Assembly (NCBI GenBank): GCA_965276675.1
Contig: OZ255624.1
Span: 4,278,001 to 4,342,000 of the forward strand
DNA length: 64,000 nt
Source: G965276675 sp965276675
GTDB lineage: Bacteria; Acidobacteriota; Terriglobia; Terriglobales; Acidobacteriaceae
Direction of reading: 5' to 3'
Within the stretch, counting starts at the first letter, position 1, and each line of letters begins with the position of its first letter. The notes beneath the pieces are model-generated. The model did no database searches. It worked only from the letters and a program-made list of their open reading frames with translations, and had not been told where the DNA came from. The position numbers and the translations under genes were made by a program. Below, in pieces: positions 51,178 through 61,100 of this stretch.

Positions 51178-53964
51178 ATGTCAGCAAAGAACGAAAAGCC
51201 GCCAATCTTTCTCCTCGACTCCATGTCGTTCATCTTTCGCGCTTACCACGCTATGCAGCGGCAGCGGCCCATGTCGACACGGACCGGCGTGCCGACCGCT
51301 GCGATCTACGTCTTCGTCAATATGATCAATAAGCTGCGTCGCGACTTCTCGCCGGAGTATTTTGCTGCGATCTTTGAGTCAACCACGCCTGTCTTTCGCG
51401 ACGAGCGAGCGCGCTCGATGGAGGATGTCAAGAAGTTCAACATCAAGACGCAGCAGTTCGAGATAGTCGAGTATGGCGGGTATAAAGCCAACCGTGAGGC
51501 CATGCCAGCGGATCTGGTGCAGCAGCTGCCATACATCCGCCGCTCGCTTGAGGCCTTTCACATCCCCATGATTCATTACGAAGGCTTCGAGGCCGATGAC
51601 GTGATCGGTACCCTGTCGCACAAAGCTGCTGCCGCGGGTCACTGCGTCTACATCGTCTCGAGCGACAAGGACATGTTGCAACTGGTCACCGATCAGGTGC
51701 AGGTGCTCAATCCAATGAAAGACAATCTAATCCTCAATCCGGAGAAGGTCGCCGAGACCTTCGGCGTGCTCCCGGAGAGAGTGATCGACGTGATGGCCCT
51801 GCGCGGAGATTCGGTCGACAACATTCCCGGCGCGCCGGGCATCGGCGACAAGGGTTCGATCGAGCTCATCCAGCAGTTCGGTAATCTCGAGGCGGTGCTG
51901 GACCGCGCGGATGAGGTCAAGCGCAAGACGTATCGGGAATCGCTCCAGAACAACCGCGCCAACATCGAGCTCAGCAAAGAGCTGGTCACCATTCATACGG
52001 AAGTGCCCGTGGATCTTGAGCTCGAGCGCATGCGCACTCTAGAGCCGGATCTCGCCGCTTGCCGCGCACTGTTCAGCGAGCTTGAATTCACCACGTTGCT
52101 CAAGGAGCTCGCGCCCCCTGCTGACGCCACACAAGCCGAGCTGATCCTCGAACCCACCCCGGAAAATCTCGCAGGCTTCTCGGCGCATGCTCGTGAGCAC
52201 GGCTTCGCGTTGGCTCTGGACGTCTCCTTGCTGGCGACGGTAGCCGAGCAGGTGAGCGCGGAAGAGAGTGAGGCAGTGGAAGAAGACGCGTCGCTGCTCA
52301 AGACCATGTCGTTGCTGGATGCAGTCGAAGCGACCGAGCGTGAGCATCTCGAAGCTGCGGACGATGCAGAGCCGGAGGAACATTTCGTCGCTGTTTCCTC
52401 AGGAGCGGAACGTGCGTTGCGCATAGGGCTGAACTCACCGGCAGGTGCCGACCTCAAGGCGTTGCTGGAGGACGCCTCCGTCCCGAAGTTCGTGCACGAC
52501 CTGAAAGGTACGCTGCGCATTCTCGAGCAGCACACGATCGTCCTGCGCGGTGTGCAGGACGACGTAATGCTTTATTCCTACCTCATCAATCCAACGCACA
52601 CCACACACCGTCTCGCCGACGTAGCTGCGCGCTTTAGCAGTCGCCCACTTAAGGAGACAGGCGAGCGCACGCTGCCGGAGCAGGCGCACGCCATTCAGGT
52701 GCTGGCGCCTCTGCTGCGCTCGGATGTGGAGACACTGGACACGCAGAAAATCTACAACACCATCGACCTTCCGCTGGTACCCGTGCTGCTGCGCATGGAA
52801 GAGGCCGGTGTGCGCATCGATCTGGGAGTGCTCGACACCATGGCGCATCATCTCACCGCCGAGATGCATCGCGTCGGCGAGTCGATCTACGAGGAAGCAG
52901 GTCATCGCTTCAACATCAACTCGCCTAAGCAGCTCGGCGACGTACTTTTCAACAAGATGAAGCTGCCCAAACCGATGAAGTACGGCAAGGGCAAGGTCGT
53001 CTCCACGGCACAAGATGTTCTAGAGGAGCTGGCAGAGCACAATCCTGTGCCGCGGCTTGTGCTCGAGTACCGGCAGCTCGCGAAATTGAAATCCAACTAC
53101 GTCGATTCGCTGCCGCTGCTCGCAGACGCTGCTGGCCGTGTGCACACCACGTTTAACCAGGTCGGCACGTCCACTGGCCGGCTCTCCTCCACGAATCCCA
53201 ACCTGCAGAACATTCCAATCAAAACAGCGCTTGGCCGTGAGATCCGTGCCGCTTTCATCGCCGCTCCAGGCCGCGTGATGGTCTCGGCGGACTATTCGCA
53301 AATCGAGCTGCGTCTACTGGCGCACTATTCAGAAGATCCATTGCTCATGCGCGCGTACAAGAACGATGAGGACATTCACACGCTCACGGCCTCTGAGGTC
53401 TTCGGTGTCTCACCTGAGTCCATGAGCAAAGAGACGCGCAATCGCGCGAAGGCCGTGAACTTCGGTATCGTCTACGGCATCTCGCCGTTCGGACTCGCGG
53501 CGCAACTTGGGATAGAGCAGAACGAAGCACGCCTCTACATCGACACCTACTTCGCCCGTTACGAAGGCGTACGCCGGCACATCGACCGCGTGCTGGAAGA
53601 GACGCGTACTACACAGAAGGTGCGGACGCTCTTCGGGCGCGTGCGTCCGATCCCTGACATTCAGAGCCGCAATGCGAACCTGCGCGGCTTCGCGGAGCGC
53701 ACCGCCGTCAACACGCCACTGCAAGGCACGGCCGCGGACATGATCAAGATCGCCATGATCCGCATTGACGAGCGGCTGCGAAAGGAAAAACTCGCGACGC
53801 TCATGACCCTGCAGGTGCACGACGAACTGCTCTTCGATGTGCCAGAAGATGAAGTGGAGCAGGTGAGCGCGATGGCGAAGCAGGAGATGGAAGGCGTAGT
53901 TGAGTTGAAGGTGCCCATCGTTGCCGATGTCGGCGTGGGGCAGAACTGGCGCGACCTCAAATAG
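51178..53964 (+). CDS. polA: DNA polymerase I
   Basis: 928 residues. The 5' nuclease domain begins 'PPIFLLDSMSFIFRAYHAM' and has 'YEGFEADDVIGTLSHKA' and 'VSSDKDMLQLV'. Polymerase motifs: A 'VSADYSQIELRLLAHYS', B 'RNRAKAVNFGIVYGISPFGLA', C 'LQVHDELLFDVPEDE'. The middle domain does not keep the DxE of motif I of the 3'-5' exonuclease ('GFALALDVSLLA') and carries an acidic insertion (about residues 360-400), so proofreading is probably absent. The TAG stop is the first three bases of a palindromic element. Confidence 0.96.
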   Translation: MSAKNEKPPIFLLDSMSFIFRAYHAMQRQRPMSTRTGVPTAAIYVFVNMINKLRRDFSPEYFAAIFESTTPVFRDERARSMEDVKKFNIKTQQFEIVEYGGYKANREAMPADLVQQLPYIRRSLEAFHIPMIHYEGFEADDVIGTLSHKAAAAGHCVYIVSSDKDMLQLVTDQVQVLNPMKDNLILNPEKVAETFGVLPERVIDVMALRGDSVDNIPGAPGIGDKGSIELIQQFGNLEAVLDRADEVKRKTYRESLQNNRANIELSKELVTIHTEVPVDLELERMRTLEPDLAACRALFSELEFTTLLKELAPPADATQAELILEPTPENLAGFSAHAREHGFALALDVSLLATVAEQVSAEESEAVEEDASLLKTMSLLDAVEATEREHLEAADDAEPEEHFVAVSSGAERALRIGLNSPAGADLKALLEDASVPKFVHDLKGTLRILEQHTIVLRGVQDDVMLYSYLINPTHTTHRLADVAARFSSRPLKETGERTLPEQAHAIQVLAPLLRSDVETLDTQKIYNTIDLPLVPVLLRMEEAGVRIDLGVLDTMAHHLTAEMHRVGESIYEEAGHRFNINSPKQLGDVLFNKMKLPKPMKYGKGKVVSTAQDVLEELAEHNPVPRLVLEYRQLAKLKSNYVDSLPLLADAAGRVHTTFNQVGTSTGRLSSTNPNLQNIPIKTALGREIRAAFIAAPGRVMVSADYSQIELRLLAHYSEDPLLMRAYKNDEDIHTLTASEVFGVSPESMSKETRNRAKAVNFGIVYGISPFGLAAQLGIEQNEARLYIDTYFARYEGVRRHIDRVLEETRTTQKVRTLFGRVRPIPDIQSRNANLRGFAERTAVNTPLQGTAADMIKIAMIRIDERLRKEKLATLMTLQVHDELLFDVPEDEVEQVSAMAKQEMEGVVELKVPIVADVGVGQNWRDLK

Positions 53965-54079
53965 ACCGGTTTCAGGGTCACTGTGGCTGGCGCGAAGACC
54001 CGCTCGATGTGGCCGCTCCTCAAGAACGGCCACCTTCATCTCTGTTCCCCAACCTACACTTAACCCTGAAACCGGTCTA
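53962..54079. repeat. Palindromic element, type B, 118 bp
   Basis: The ends TAGACCGGTTTCAGGGT and ACCCTGAAACCGGTCTA are perfect 17-bp reverse complements. The core stem GTGGCCG (54009-54015) with CGGCCAC (54027-54033) extends with one mismatch. The TAG at its left end is the polA stop. It lies between convergent polA and glmM. Confidence 0.9.
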
Positions 54080-54101
54080 ACCGCGCCTCGGGCGGCCTTC
54101 G

Positions 54102-55451
54102 CTAGACGCCCAGTTCAGCGCGGATCGCGCTAGCGATGCGCTCTGCGTGCAACTGCATCTGCGCTTCGGATTCAGCCTCGATCATCACGCGCGCCAGCGC
54201 CTCCGTGCCGGAGTAGCGCACCACCACGCGACCGCTGCCCTCAAGGGCGCTCTCGGCATCGTGGATGGTCGCCGCCACACTAGGCACCTGATCCAGAGGA
54301 CGCTTCTCGCGCACACGCACGTTGACGATCACCTGCGGGAACACCTTGAGGTCCGCAGCTAACTCAGCCAACGACTTGCCTGAACGCTGCACGATGTCCA
54401 GCACCAGCAGTGCTGTCAGCAACCCGTCGCCGGTCGTGCTCCTGGCCGGAAACAAGATATGCCCTGACTGCTCGCCACCAAGCGATGCTTGATGTTGCTG
54501 CATCATCTGCAGCACATACTTGTCGCCTACCGGCGCGCGCAGCATGCGAATCGCATCCCGCCCGAGTGCCGTCTCCAATCCCATGTTCGACATGGTCGTG
54601 GCGACAATCAGATCCCCATTCAACTCTCCCCGGGCTTTCAGATCGCGCGCGGCCAGCAGCAGCACTGCATCGCCGTTCACCACCCGGCCATTCTCGTCGG
54701 CGAAGAGCGCCCGGTCCGCGTCTCCATCGAGCGTGATGCCGATCTGAGCACCCCGCGCCTTCGTCTCCCGCGCGACAATTTCTGGATGCAGGGCACCGCA
54801 TCCCTCGTTGATGTTGCGGCCGTCTGGATCGGCGTGCGTGAGATGGACATCGCCGCCCAACTCCGCGAAGAGCTCCCGCGCGATTGCCGAGGCTGCGCCA
54901 TTTGCGCAATCCACCACGATACGTTTACCGGCTAACGTGAGCCCCGGAACAGCAGCACGCAAAAATGCTTCGTAGCCGCGACGGAAATGCTCTTCGACGG
55001 GCGGGGAAGCGAGCGTGTCCAACTCCGAGATCTGCAGGTCCGCCAGCTGCCGGAAGATCTCATCTTCGATGCCTAACTCAACTTCGTCCGGCAGCTTATA
55101 CCCGTCCGCGCCGAAGACCTTGATACCGTTATCCTGCCACGGATTATGCGACGCCGAGATCACCACGCCGGCGGCAAAGCCGTGCTCCCGCGTGAGATAC
55201 GCAACCGCAGGAGTCGTGATCACCCCCGCATTCGCCACCTGCGCCCCGCCGCGTTCCAGCCCTGCCGTGATCACGGCGCTGATCCAAGTGCTGGATTCGC
55301 GCGTGTCCATACCGAGCAGAACCTTTGGCTGAGCGTCCCTGCGCTTGAGCGAGTGTGCGAGCGCTACACCCACGGCGAAGATCGTTTTGCGGTCGAGGGG
55401 GGTCTCTCCCGCGATAGCGCGAATGCCATCTGTTCCGAACAGTTTTCTCAT
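54102..55451 (-). CDS. glmM: Phosphoglucosamine mutase
   Basis: 449 residues. 'KLFGTDGIRAIAGETPLD' is the N-terminal signature, 'AAGVVISASHNPWQDNGIKVFGADG' the phosphoserine active site, 'ITLDGDADRALFADENG' the metal site (DGDxD), and 'VRYSGTEALARVMIEAE' the phosphate-binding end. It makes glucosamine-1-phosphate for UDP-GlcNAc, needed for peptidoglycan and LPS. Its ATG overlaps the xseA stop by four bases. Confidence 0.97.
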   Translation of the reverse strand: MRKLFGTDGIRAIAGETPLDRKTIFAVGVALAHSLKRRDAQPKVLLGMDTRESSTWISAVITAGLERGGAQVANAGVITTPAVAYLTREHGFAAGVVISASHNPWQDNGIKVFGADGYKLPDEVELGIEDEIFRQLADLQISELDTLASPPVEEHFRRGYEAFLRAAVPGLTLAGKRIVVDCANGAASAIARELFAELGGDVHLTHADPDGRNINEGCGALHPEIVARETKARGAQIGITLDGDADRALFADENGRVVNGDAVLLLAARDLKARGELNGDLIVATTMSNMGLETALGRDAIRMLRAPVGDKYVLQMMQQHQASLGGEQSGHILFPARSTTGDGLLTALLVLDIVQRSGKSLAELAADLKVFPQVIVNVRVREKRPLDQVPSVAATIHDAESALEGSGRVVVRYSGTEALARVMIEAESEAQMQLHAERIASAIRAELGV

Positions 55452-56866
55452 GCATTCTTTCCCGTAACTCTGCTTGTAACCGTGCCGGTAGCAAATTGGA
55501 TTGTCACGTCTTCTCCTTCGTGCGCCTGCGCTGCATCCCGCACCAAGGCTCCACTCCCATCAAAGACGAGGGCGTATCCGCGGTTCAGCACCGCCAGTGG
55601 AGACAGACTCCCAAGTCTCGCGTCAATCGTTGCCAGGCGCCCGCGTTGCGCGTCCACGAGCTGTGCATAGGCACGGAGCATATGCGCGTCCAGAGCCCGA
55701 ACACGTTCACGTGTCGCGCGCAAGGTATGCGACACATCCTGCCGCAGCAGCCGTGCGGTTATCTCCGCTACAGCTCCGCAGCGTGCCGCGTGCACCTGCA
55801 TCCACGCTCGCTCCAGACGATAGTGCAGTTCATCCACTCGTTGCTGCCGACGACCAAACGATTCGCGCAAACGCGCAAAGGTCGCGGATGCGGAGAGTCT
55901 GGCGTACCGTTCGTTTGCCATCATCAGCCCGTAGCGGGCCGCGCGCGTCAGTCGAAGGTGCAGTTCATCCACTCGCTCTTCCACTCGATGCTGCGCAGCC
56001 GTGATGAGCTCTGCCGCGGCGGAGGGTGTAGGGGCGCGAAGATCTGCGACGAAGTCTGCGATGGTAAAGTCGGTCTCGTGGCCGATGGCCGATACGACCG
56101 GCAGCTCCGATCGCGCGATCGCGCGAGCCAGCAATTCAGTGTTGAAGGGGGCCAAGTCTTCCAGCGATCCACCACCACGCGCGATCACGATGATGTCTAC
56201 GTTGCGCGCCTGGTTGAAGTGCAGAATACCGGCCGCGACTTCCACCGCCGCATTCTCTCCCTGCACCACTGCCGGATGCAGCAACACATCGAGTGCGGCA
56301 TGCCGTCGCGAAGCTACATTCAGAAAATCCCGGATCACTGCACCAGTGGGCGAAGTGATGATTCCGACACACCGGGGAAAGGTCGGCAGCGGCTTTTTTC
56401 GCTCATGGGCAAAGAGGCCCTCTGTCTCTAGCCGCGCCTTCAACTGCTCAAAAGCCACCTGGAGCGAGCCCGCACCCCGCGGCTCCAGTGTCTCCGCGAT
56501 AAGCTGCAGCTGGCCGCGCTGTTCATAGACCGAGACTTTCCCACGCACCAGAACCTGGAGCCCGTCTTCAGGACGAAAGCGGAGAAGGCTCGCTTGACGC
56601 CGGAACAGGACGACCGGCAACTGCGACTCGCCATCCTTGAGCGTGAAATAAACGTGTCCAGAAGGCGCGGACCGCTGGTTGGAGATCTCGCCTTCCACCC
56701 AGCAGTCCGCGTACTCACGCTCGACTGACCCGCGCACCGCACTGACCAGCTCGGCGACGCTCCAGATGCGGCGTGTGTTTGCCCTGAGCTCTGGTTGCCT
56801 AGGCTCAGCGGGAAATAGCAACCCAAGCTGTGGGGACTGTTCTTCCGATGGGAGAATCCTGTTCAC
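55448..56866 (-). CDS. xseA: Exodeoxyribonuclease VII large subunit
   Basis: 472 residues, GTG start. The OB domain has 'VWSVAELVSAVRGSVEREYADCWVEGEISNQ' (first residues I rather than V) and 'SGHVYFTLKDGESQLPVVLFRR'. The catalytic domain shows 'VGIITSPTGAVIRDFLNVASRRH', 'IVIARGGGSLEDLAPFN' and 'VSAIGHETDFTIADFVADLRAPTPSAAAEL'. A long helical region and tail follow. It degrades single-stranded DNA with the small subunit XseB, which is not in this window. Confidence 0.96.
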   Translation of the reverse strand: MNRILPSEEQSPQLGLLFPAEPRQPELRANTRRIWSVAELVSAVRGSVEREYADCWVEGEISNQRSAPSGHVYFTLKDGESQLPVVLFRRQASLLRFRPEDGLQVLVRGKVSVYEQRGQLQLIAETLEPRGAGSLQVAFEQLKARLETEGLFAHERKKPLPTFPRCVGIITSPTGAVIRDFLNVASRRHAALDVLLHPAVVQGENAAVEVAAGILHFNQARNVDIIVIARGGGSLEDLAPFNTELLARAIARSELPVVSAIGHETDFTIADFVADLRAPTPSAAAELITAAQHRVEERVDELHLRLTRAARYGLMMANERYARLSASATFARLRESFGRRQQRVDELHYRLERAWMQVHAARCGAVAEITARLLRQDVSHTLRATRERVRALDAHMLRAYAQLVDAQRGRLATIDARLGSLSPLAVLNRGYALVFDGSGALVRDAAQAHEGEDVTIQFATGTVTSRVTGKNA

Positions 56867-56908
56867 TAAACGAAAAGTTTACACCGCCGAGCTTCAGGCA
56901 GGTATTCT

Positions 56909-57133
56909 CTAGCGGCGGAAACGAGAGAGCAAGTAAATCACCAGGGAGAGCAGGACACTGAGCAGCAAGGACGTACCGAGCGGGGCAAAGAAGGAGAATC
57001 GCTTGCTCCGATAAGCGATGTCGCCTGGGACACGGCCGAGCGGCACGCCGAAGCGACCCAACAGCAGCACCGCCGTACCTGCGAGCAGGAGCAGCACCCC
57101 AAGACCGATCAGCAGACGTCCCAACTCGCTCAT
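56909..57133 (-). CDS. DUF2905 small membrane protein
   Basis: 74 residues from the second ATG, which fits the family start 'MSELGRLLIGLGVLLLLAGTAVLLL'; the first ATG 21 bases upstream is equally open. Two helices flank 'GRFGVPLGRVPGDIAYRSKRFSFFAPLGTSLLLS', where LPGDI-like and FPL-like signatures of DUF2905 are visible. Function unknown. It is upstream of xseA on the same strand, 42 bases apart. Confidence 0.85.
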   Translation of the reverse strand: MSELGRLLIGLGVLLLLAGTAVLLLGRFGVPLGRVPGDIAYRSKRFSFFAPLGTSLLLSVLLSLVIYLLSRFRR

Positions 57134-57187
57134 AGCTGGCCCAGCTTCGCTCATGGCTATTGGATGTAGGAATCGAGCTGGCGCGAT

Positions 57188-57301
57188 TAGAGCATTTCTC
57201 CTGGTGCGGTGAACGCGCGAAGTGAATCTCTGTGCAGCCTTTCCTCGAAAAAGGCTGCGTTCATTTCTGCTTGCCGTTTAACCTACAGGAGAAATGCTTT
57301 A
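57188..57301. repeat. Palindromic element, type A, 114 bp
   Basis: The ends TAGAGCATTTCTCCTG and CAGGAGAAATGCTTTA pair at 15 of 16 positions. The core is a 9-bp perfect stem GCAGCCTTT (57234-57242) with AAAGGCTGC (57250-57258). It sits between the HPt gene (stop 11 bases away) and the DUF2905 gene, both on the minus strand. Confidence 0.88.
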
Positions 57302-57311
57302 GCTATTCGGT

Positions 57312-57722
57312 TCAGCTATTAGTAGGTGTCGTTGCGAGGGATTTTTGCTCAATCATGCTTTGGAGTTCCATCACCCACCGCTTCAGATCGGTGAGTTGTT
57401 CAAGCGTAAGTGCCGATCCACCTTCCAGGAGATCTTCCGCTTGCCGTGCCAGATCTGTCCCTCTCGGCAGGCCAAAGGTGCCAAGGATACCAGCTAATTT
57501 GTGCGCCGCGTCGGCGCCTTTTTTTCGGGTTGGCAGATCGTCCCCTCGCCTCTCGAGTCTTCGGTGCGCCTTGCGCAAGACATCCAGGCGATCCGCGATC
57601 GTGCTCTGGTTCTGAGTCCACATCGTGGCGAGCAGTTCATGTAGCCTACTGGCCCCCGCAGGCAGTACAGACTCGGGAACCATGTCCTTGTAACGAGAGT
57701 GATGGAGGAGTGGGGGATTCAT
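57312..57722 (-). CDS. HPt (histidine phosphotransfer) protein
   Basis: 136 residues from the ATG preceded by TAGGA at five bases; the frame is open further up. The HPt core is 'KGADAAHKLAGILGTFGLPRGTDLARQAEDLL', with the phosphorylatable His in AAHKLAG. A helical N-terminal part precedes it. It lies seven bases after the response-regulator gene and behind a hybrid kinase, so it likely passes phosphate between their receiver domains. Confidence 0.85.
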   Translation of the reverse strand: MNPPLLHHSRYKDMVPESVLPAGASRLHELLATMWTQNQSTIADRLDVLRKAHRRLERRGDDLPTRKKGADAAHKLAGILGTFGLPRGTDLARQAEDLLEGGSALTLEQLTDLKRWVMELQSMIEQKSLATTPTNS

Positions 57723-57729
57723 GGTTGTC

Positions 57730-58113
57730 CTAGGCTCCATCTCGCCATCCGAGCGCGTCGGAGACCTGTTTGGAGAGCGTAAGAGGATCAAAAGGTTTGA
57801 ACAGGATTCCAGAGACCCCGAGCGCTGCGAAGCGCCGCTGATCGGACCCCTGCACCTTTGCCGTAAGCAATAACACGGGAATGGACGCAGTCGCGGAACT
57901 GGCGCGAAGATGCTGAAAGGTGGTCGGCCCGTCCATCGCTGGCATCATGACGTCCAGCAGAATGGCATCCGGCTTCTCCTTAGCTGCAGTTTCGATACCC
58001 TCTGCCCCGGAATTCGCGAGAATTACCTGCCATCCGGCGACTGTCTCCAGGCTCAAGCCAGCGACGTGCCGAATGTCTTCTTCATCGTCAATGATCAGTA
58101 TGCGACGTGGCAT
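57730..58113 (-). CDS. Single-domain response regulator
   Basis: 127 residues and nothing beyond the receiver domain. Acidic pocket 'RRILIIDDEEDI', phospho-acceptor Asp in 'DAILLDVMMPAMDGP', Thr in 'VLLLTAKVQ', Lys in 'GILFKPFDP'. It overlaps the kinase gene by 19 bases and precedes the HPt gene. With no output domain it must act through protein contacts or as a phosphate sink. Confidence 0.92.
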   Translation of the reverse strand: MPRRILIIDDEEDIRHVAGLSLETVAGWQVILANSGAEGIETAAKEKPDAILLDVMMPAMDGPTTFQHLRASSATASIPVLLLTAKVQGSDQRRFAALGVSGILFKPFDPLTLSKQVSDALGWRDGA

Positions 58114-61100
58114 GCGCTCCGTTCCTCTGTTGCGGGTCGAGCGGATGCCGGCGGCCGGCGGCCCGCGAGTTCCTCATCACAATAGCGATTCAGCATCATG
58201 CGCACCAGAGCCTCTACCTCTTGCGGCTGCACTCGTGCTTTGGTCAAAAATTCGGTCGGGCCCAGCCGCAGTCTCGCGCGCTCTCCCTCGTTCACGTCAC
58301 TGGCGGAATACACGACCAGCGGCATCCGGCGGAGGTCCTGTGTCTGGCGCAGCCAATCAATCAAGCCAAACCCGTCGCCGTCCGGGAGGGCAAGGTCAAG
58401 TATCAGCAAGCTCGGCCGCTGTGCCTCGCAGAGCTGCACAGCGGCTTGACGCGTGCTCGCATAAGAGACACTGATTCCTGCCCGCTCAAATGTCGCCATG
58501 ATCACTCGCGCCAGGTCGACGTCATCCTCCACCAGCAAGACGTGCGCGTGCTCATGGCCACGGCGCATAACGCGAGCCAGTTCGCGGAGAACCGCTTCAT
58601 CGTCAGCGGGTTTGGTCAACCATCCTTCCGGATCTTGCGGGCCGCCACTCCCGCGACGATTCGCATACATGCTTAGCACCACCACGGGCACAGCCGCGGT
58701 TGTCTCCTGCTCTTTCAGCAGGCGCAGTGTCTGCCATCCGTTCATATCTGGCAATGTCACATCCAGCAGAATGGCGTCGACGTGACGCTGGTGCGCGAGT
58801 ACGACCGCCTCCTGTCCGGTTAGAGCCTCTAACACCGTGTATCCTGCGTAGTTCAGGTTGCTGCTTAAGGCCAGGCGGCTCTCCGCATCGCCATCGCAGA
58901 TCACCACCGTCCCGTATCCAGAGGCGGCAGGGCTGAAATTCATTCCAGCCTCCTCCCGCGAGATTCCCGGCAACAACACGCGAAAAGTTGTGCCCCGATC
59001 CACATTCCGGTCGGCCCAGACGCGTCCTCCATGCTGCTGCACGATTGTCCGGCAGATAGCGAGCCCCAGTCCCGTGCCGCCTTTCTGTCTCGAATCGGAG
59101 GCATCCACCTGCTGGAAACGGTCAAAGATGGCCTCCAGCTTCTCTTCCGGAATGCCACGTCCCTGATCGACAACACTGAGGGCAACGTCTTCTCCCACCA
59201 TTTCAAGGCGCACCGTGACTGTGGATTTGGAAGGGGAGAACTTGATGGCATTGCTCAGCAGGTTTGTCATAACCTGCAGTAAGCGGTCACAATCCGCGTC
59301 AAGCGCGAGTGGCTGCAGCTCGGTCACCAATGCCACGCCTGCAGCGTCGGCCACGGGTGTCATCGCATCGACCGCCTGGTGCACTAACTCCTCCAACTCG
59401 CAATGGCGGAAGCTGAGCGGTGCGCGTCCGGATTGCATCCGCTCCAGATCGAGGATGTCATTGATCAGCCGAACAAGACGGTCGGAGTTGTTTACGGCAA
59501 TCCGCAGCAAGTTGGCTGCCTTGTCATTCATGTCGCTCAGCAAGCCGGTGGAGAGCAGTCCCAACGCTCCGCGTATGGACGTAAGTGGCGTCCTCAGCTC
59601 GTGGCTGACCGTGGAGACGAATTCGTCCTTCATGCGATCCAGGGCCTCGCGTTGGCTTACGTCGCGAAAGTTCAACACCGTGCCCATCGGCGAGCCCGCC
59701 ACAAACATGGGCGTAACAGAGAACTCCACAGGAAATGAAGCGCCGTCTGGCCGATAAAAGATGTCCTGGCCGTGTGCGCCTTCGCGCGCAAAGAAGCCGC
59801 GGCGGATGCGGCAGTGTGGGAGGCAGGAAGCCGGACTGCCACTCACATCCTCATGCACAATGGCGTGCACAAAGCGGCCGATGAGCGCGTTCGGCGTGCT
59901 TCCCAGGAGTGCCGCGGCAGCGGGATTAGCAAATGTGACGCGGCCGTGCTGGTCCGCACCTAAAATACCGTCGGCCACGGTATTCAGGATAGATTCTTTT
60001 TGGCGATTGAGCTCGTTGACGCGCTTGTCTTGCGCCGACCGGGCCAGGAACTGACCAATAGACGCGCAAACCGTCTCCACCGTGCTCATCATTTCGACGT
60101 CTTCGCGCAGCCGGGTACGACTGAAGAACTCGATTACGGCAATGACCTGGTTGCCGACGCGCACAGGCACGCCCCAGCAGGTGGTGAGCTGGTCCTGCTT
60201 GGCGGCATCGCGGCGGCTGAAGCGCGCGTCCTCGCGAATATCCTCCACCCAGGCCGCGGTTCCCTGGAGCCAGATCGCGCCGGGAAGACCTTCGCCCGGA
60301 CGAAACTCGCAGCTTGCGCTCTTTACCAGCGACGCGGCAAAGATACAGTCCGCCGCCATCCACATGGTTCCATACCGGAGTGCCTGGCAGTCCGCGGCGG
60401 CGCGCCACAACTGCACAAGGTCAAAGCCGAGATGACTCCCGAGTGCCGCCATGATCCGTTGCAGAGCGTCTTCGGTGTTGGTCGACTCCTGAATGACTTG
60501 ACTGACGCCAAGCTGCATCGCGAGCCGTCGCTCTCGCTGGTTGCGCAGGGTAACATCGCGAAAGATGCACCGCACTGCTCCGGTATTTCCTGGCGGGGCA
60601 ACGTCAACCGCAGCCAACTCGCCCCGCTGCGCGGTCGCCTCGCGGCGGCAGTAGAGGCTCGCTTCCATCTCACGTACGCGGCCCTGTGCATCTTCCAGAC
60701 GCAGGTGAATCTGTTCAATATGCTCCCCAGCCAGAGCCCGCTCGAAGAGCGCAGCTGCCTCTGCCTGCACCGAAAACGGAAACGCCGAAGCGAAGCTTTC
60801 CAGGGCGTGGATGCTGCCCGCGTTGCGGCCAAAGTAGCGTTGCCACGCTGTGTTCACGTAAAGGTATTTGCCCGCCGGACTGAGCATCGCGATCATCTCA
60901 GTCAGGTTTTCAAACAGCTCTCTGTACCGGTCCTCTTCCGTGATGGTGGGTTGGGAGAGTAAGGAATTCTGGACGTTTGCGATGGCGGTTGCGTGCTGTC
61001 TGCGCTCGAATCTCAATTTCCTGAGACATAGCATCACAAATGCTGCCTGCGCTCCACCCCAGATCAGAAAAACAGTGGATGGCTTCACCGGCCCTACAAG

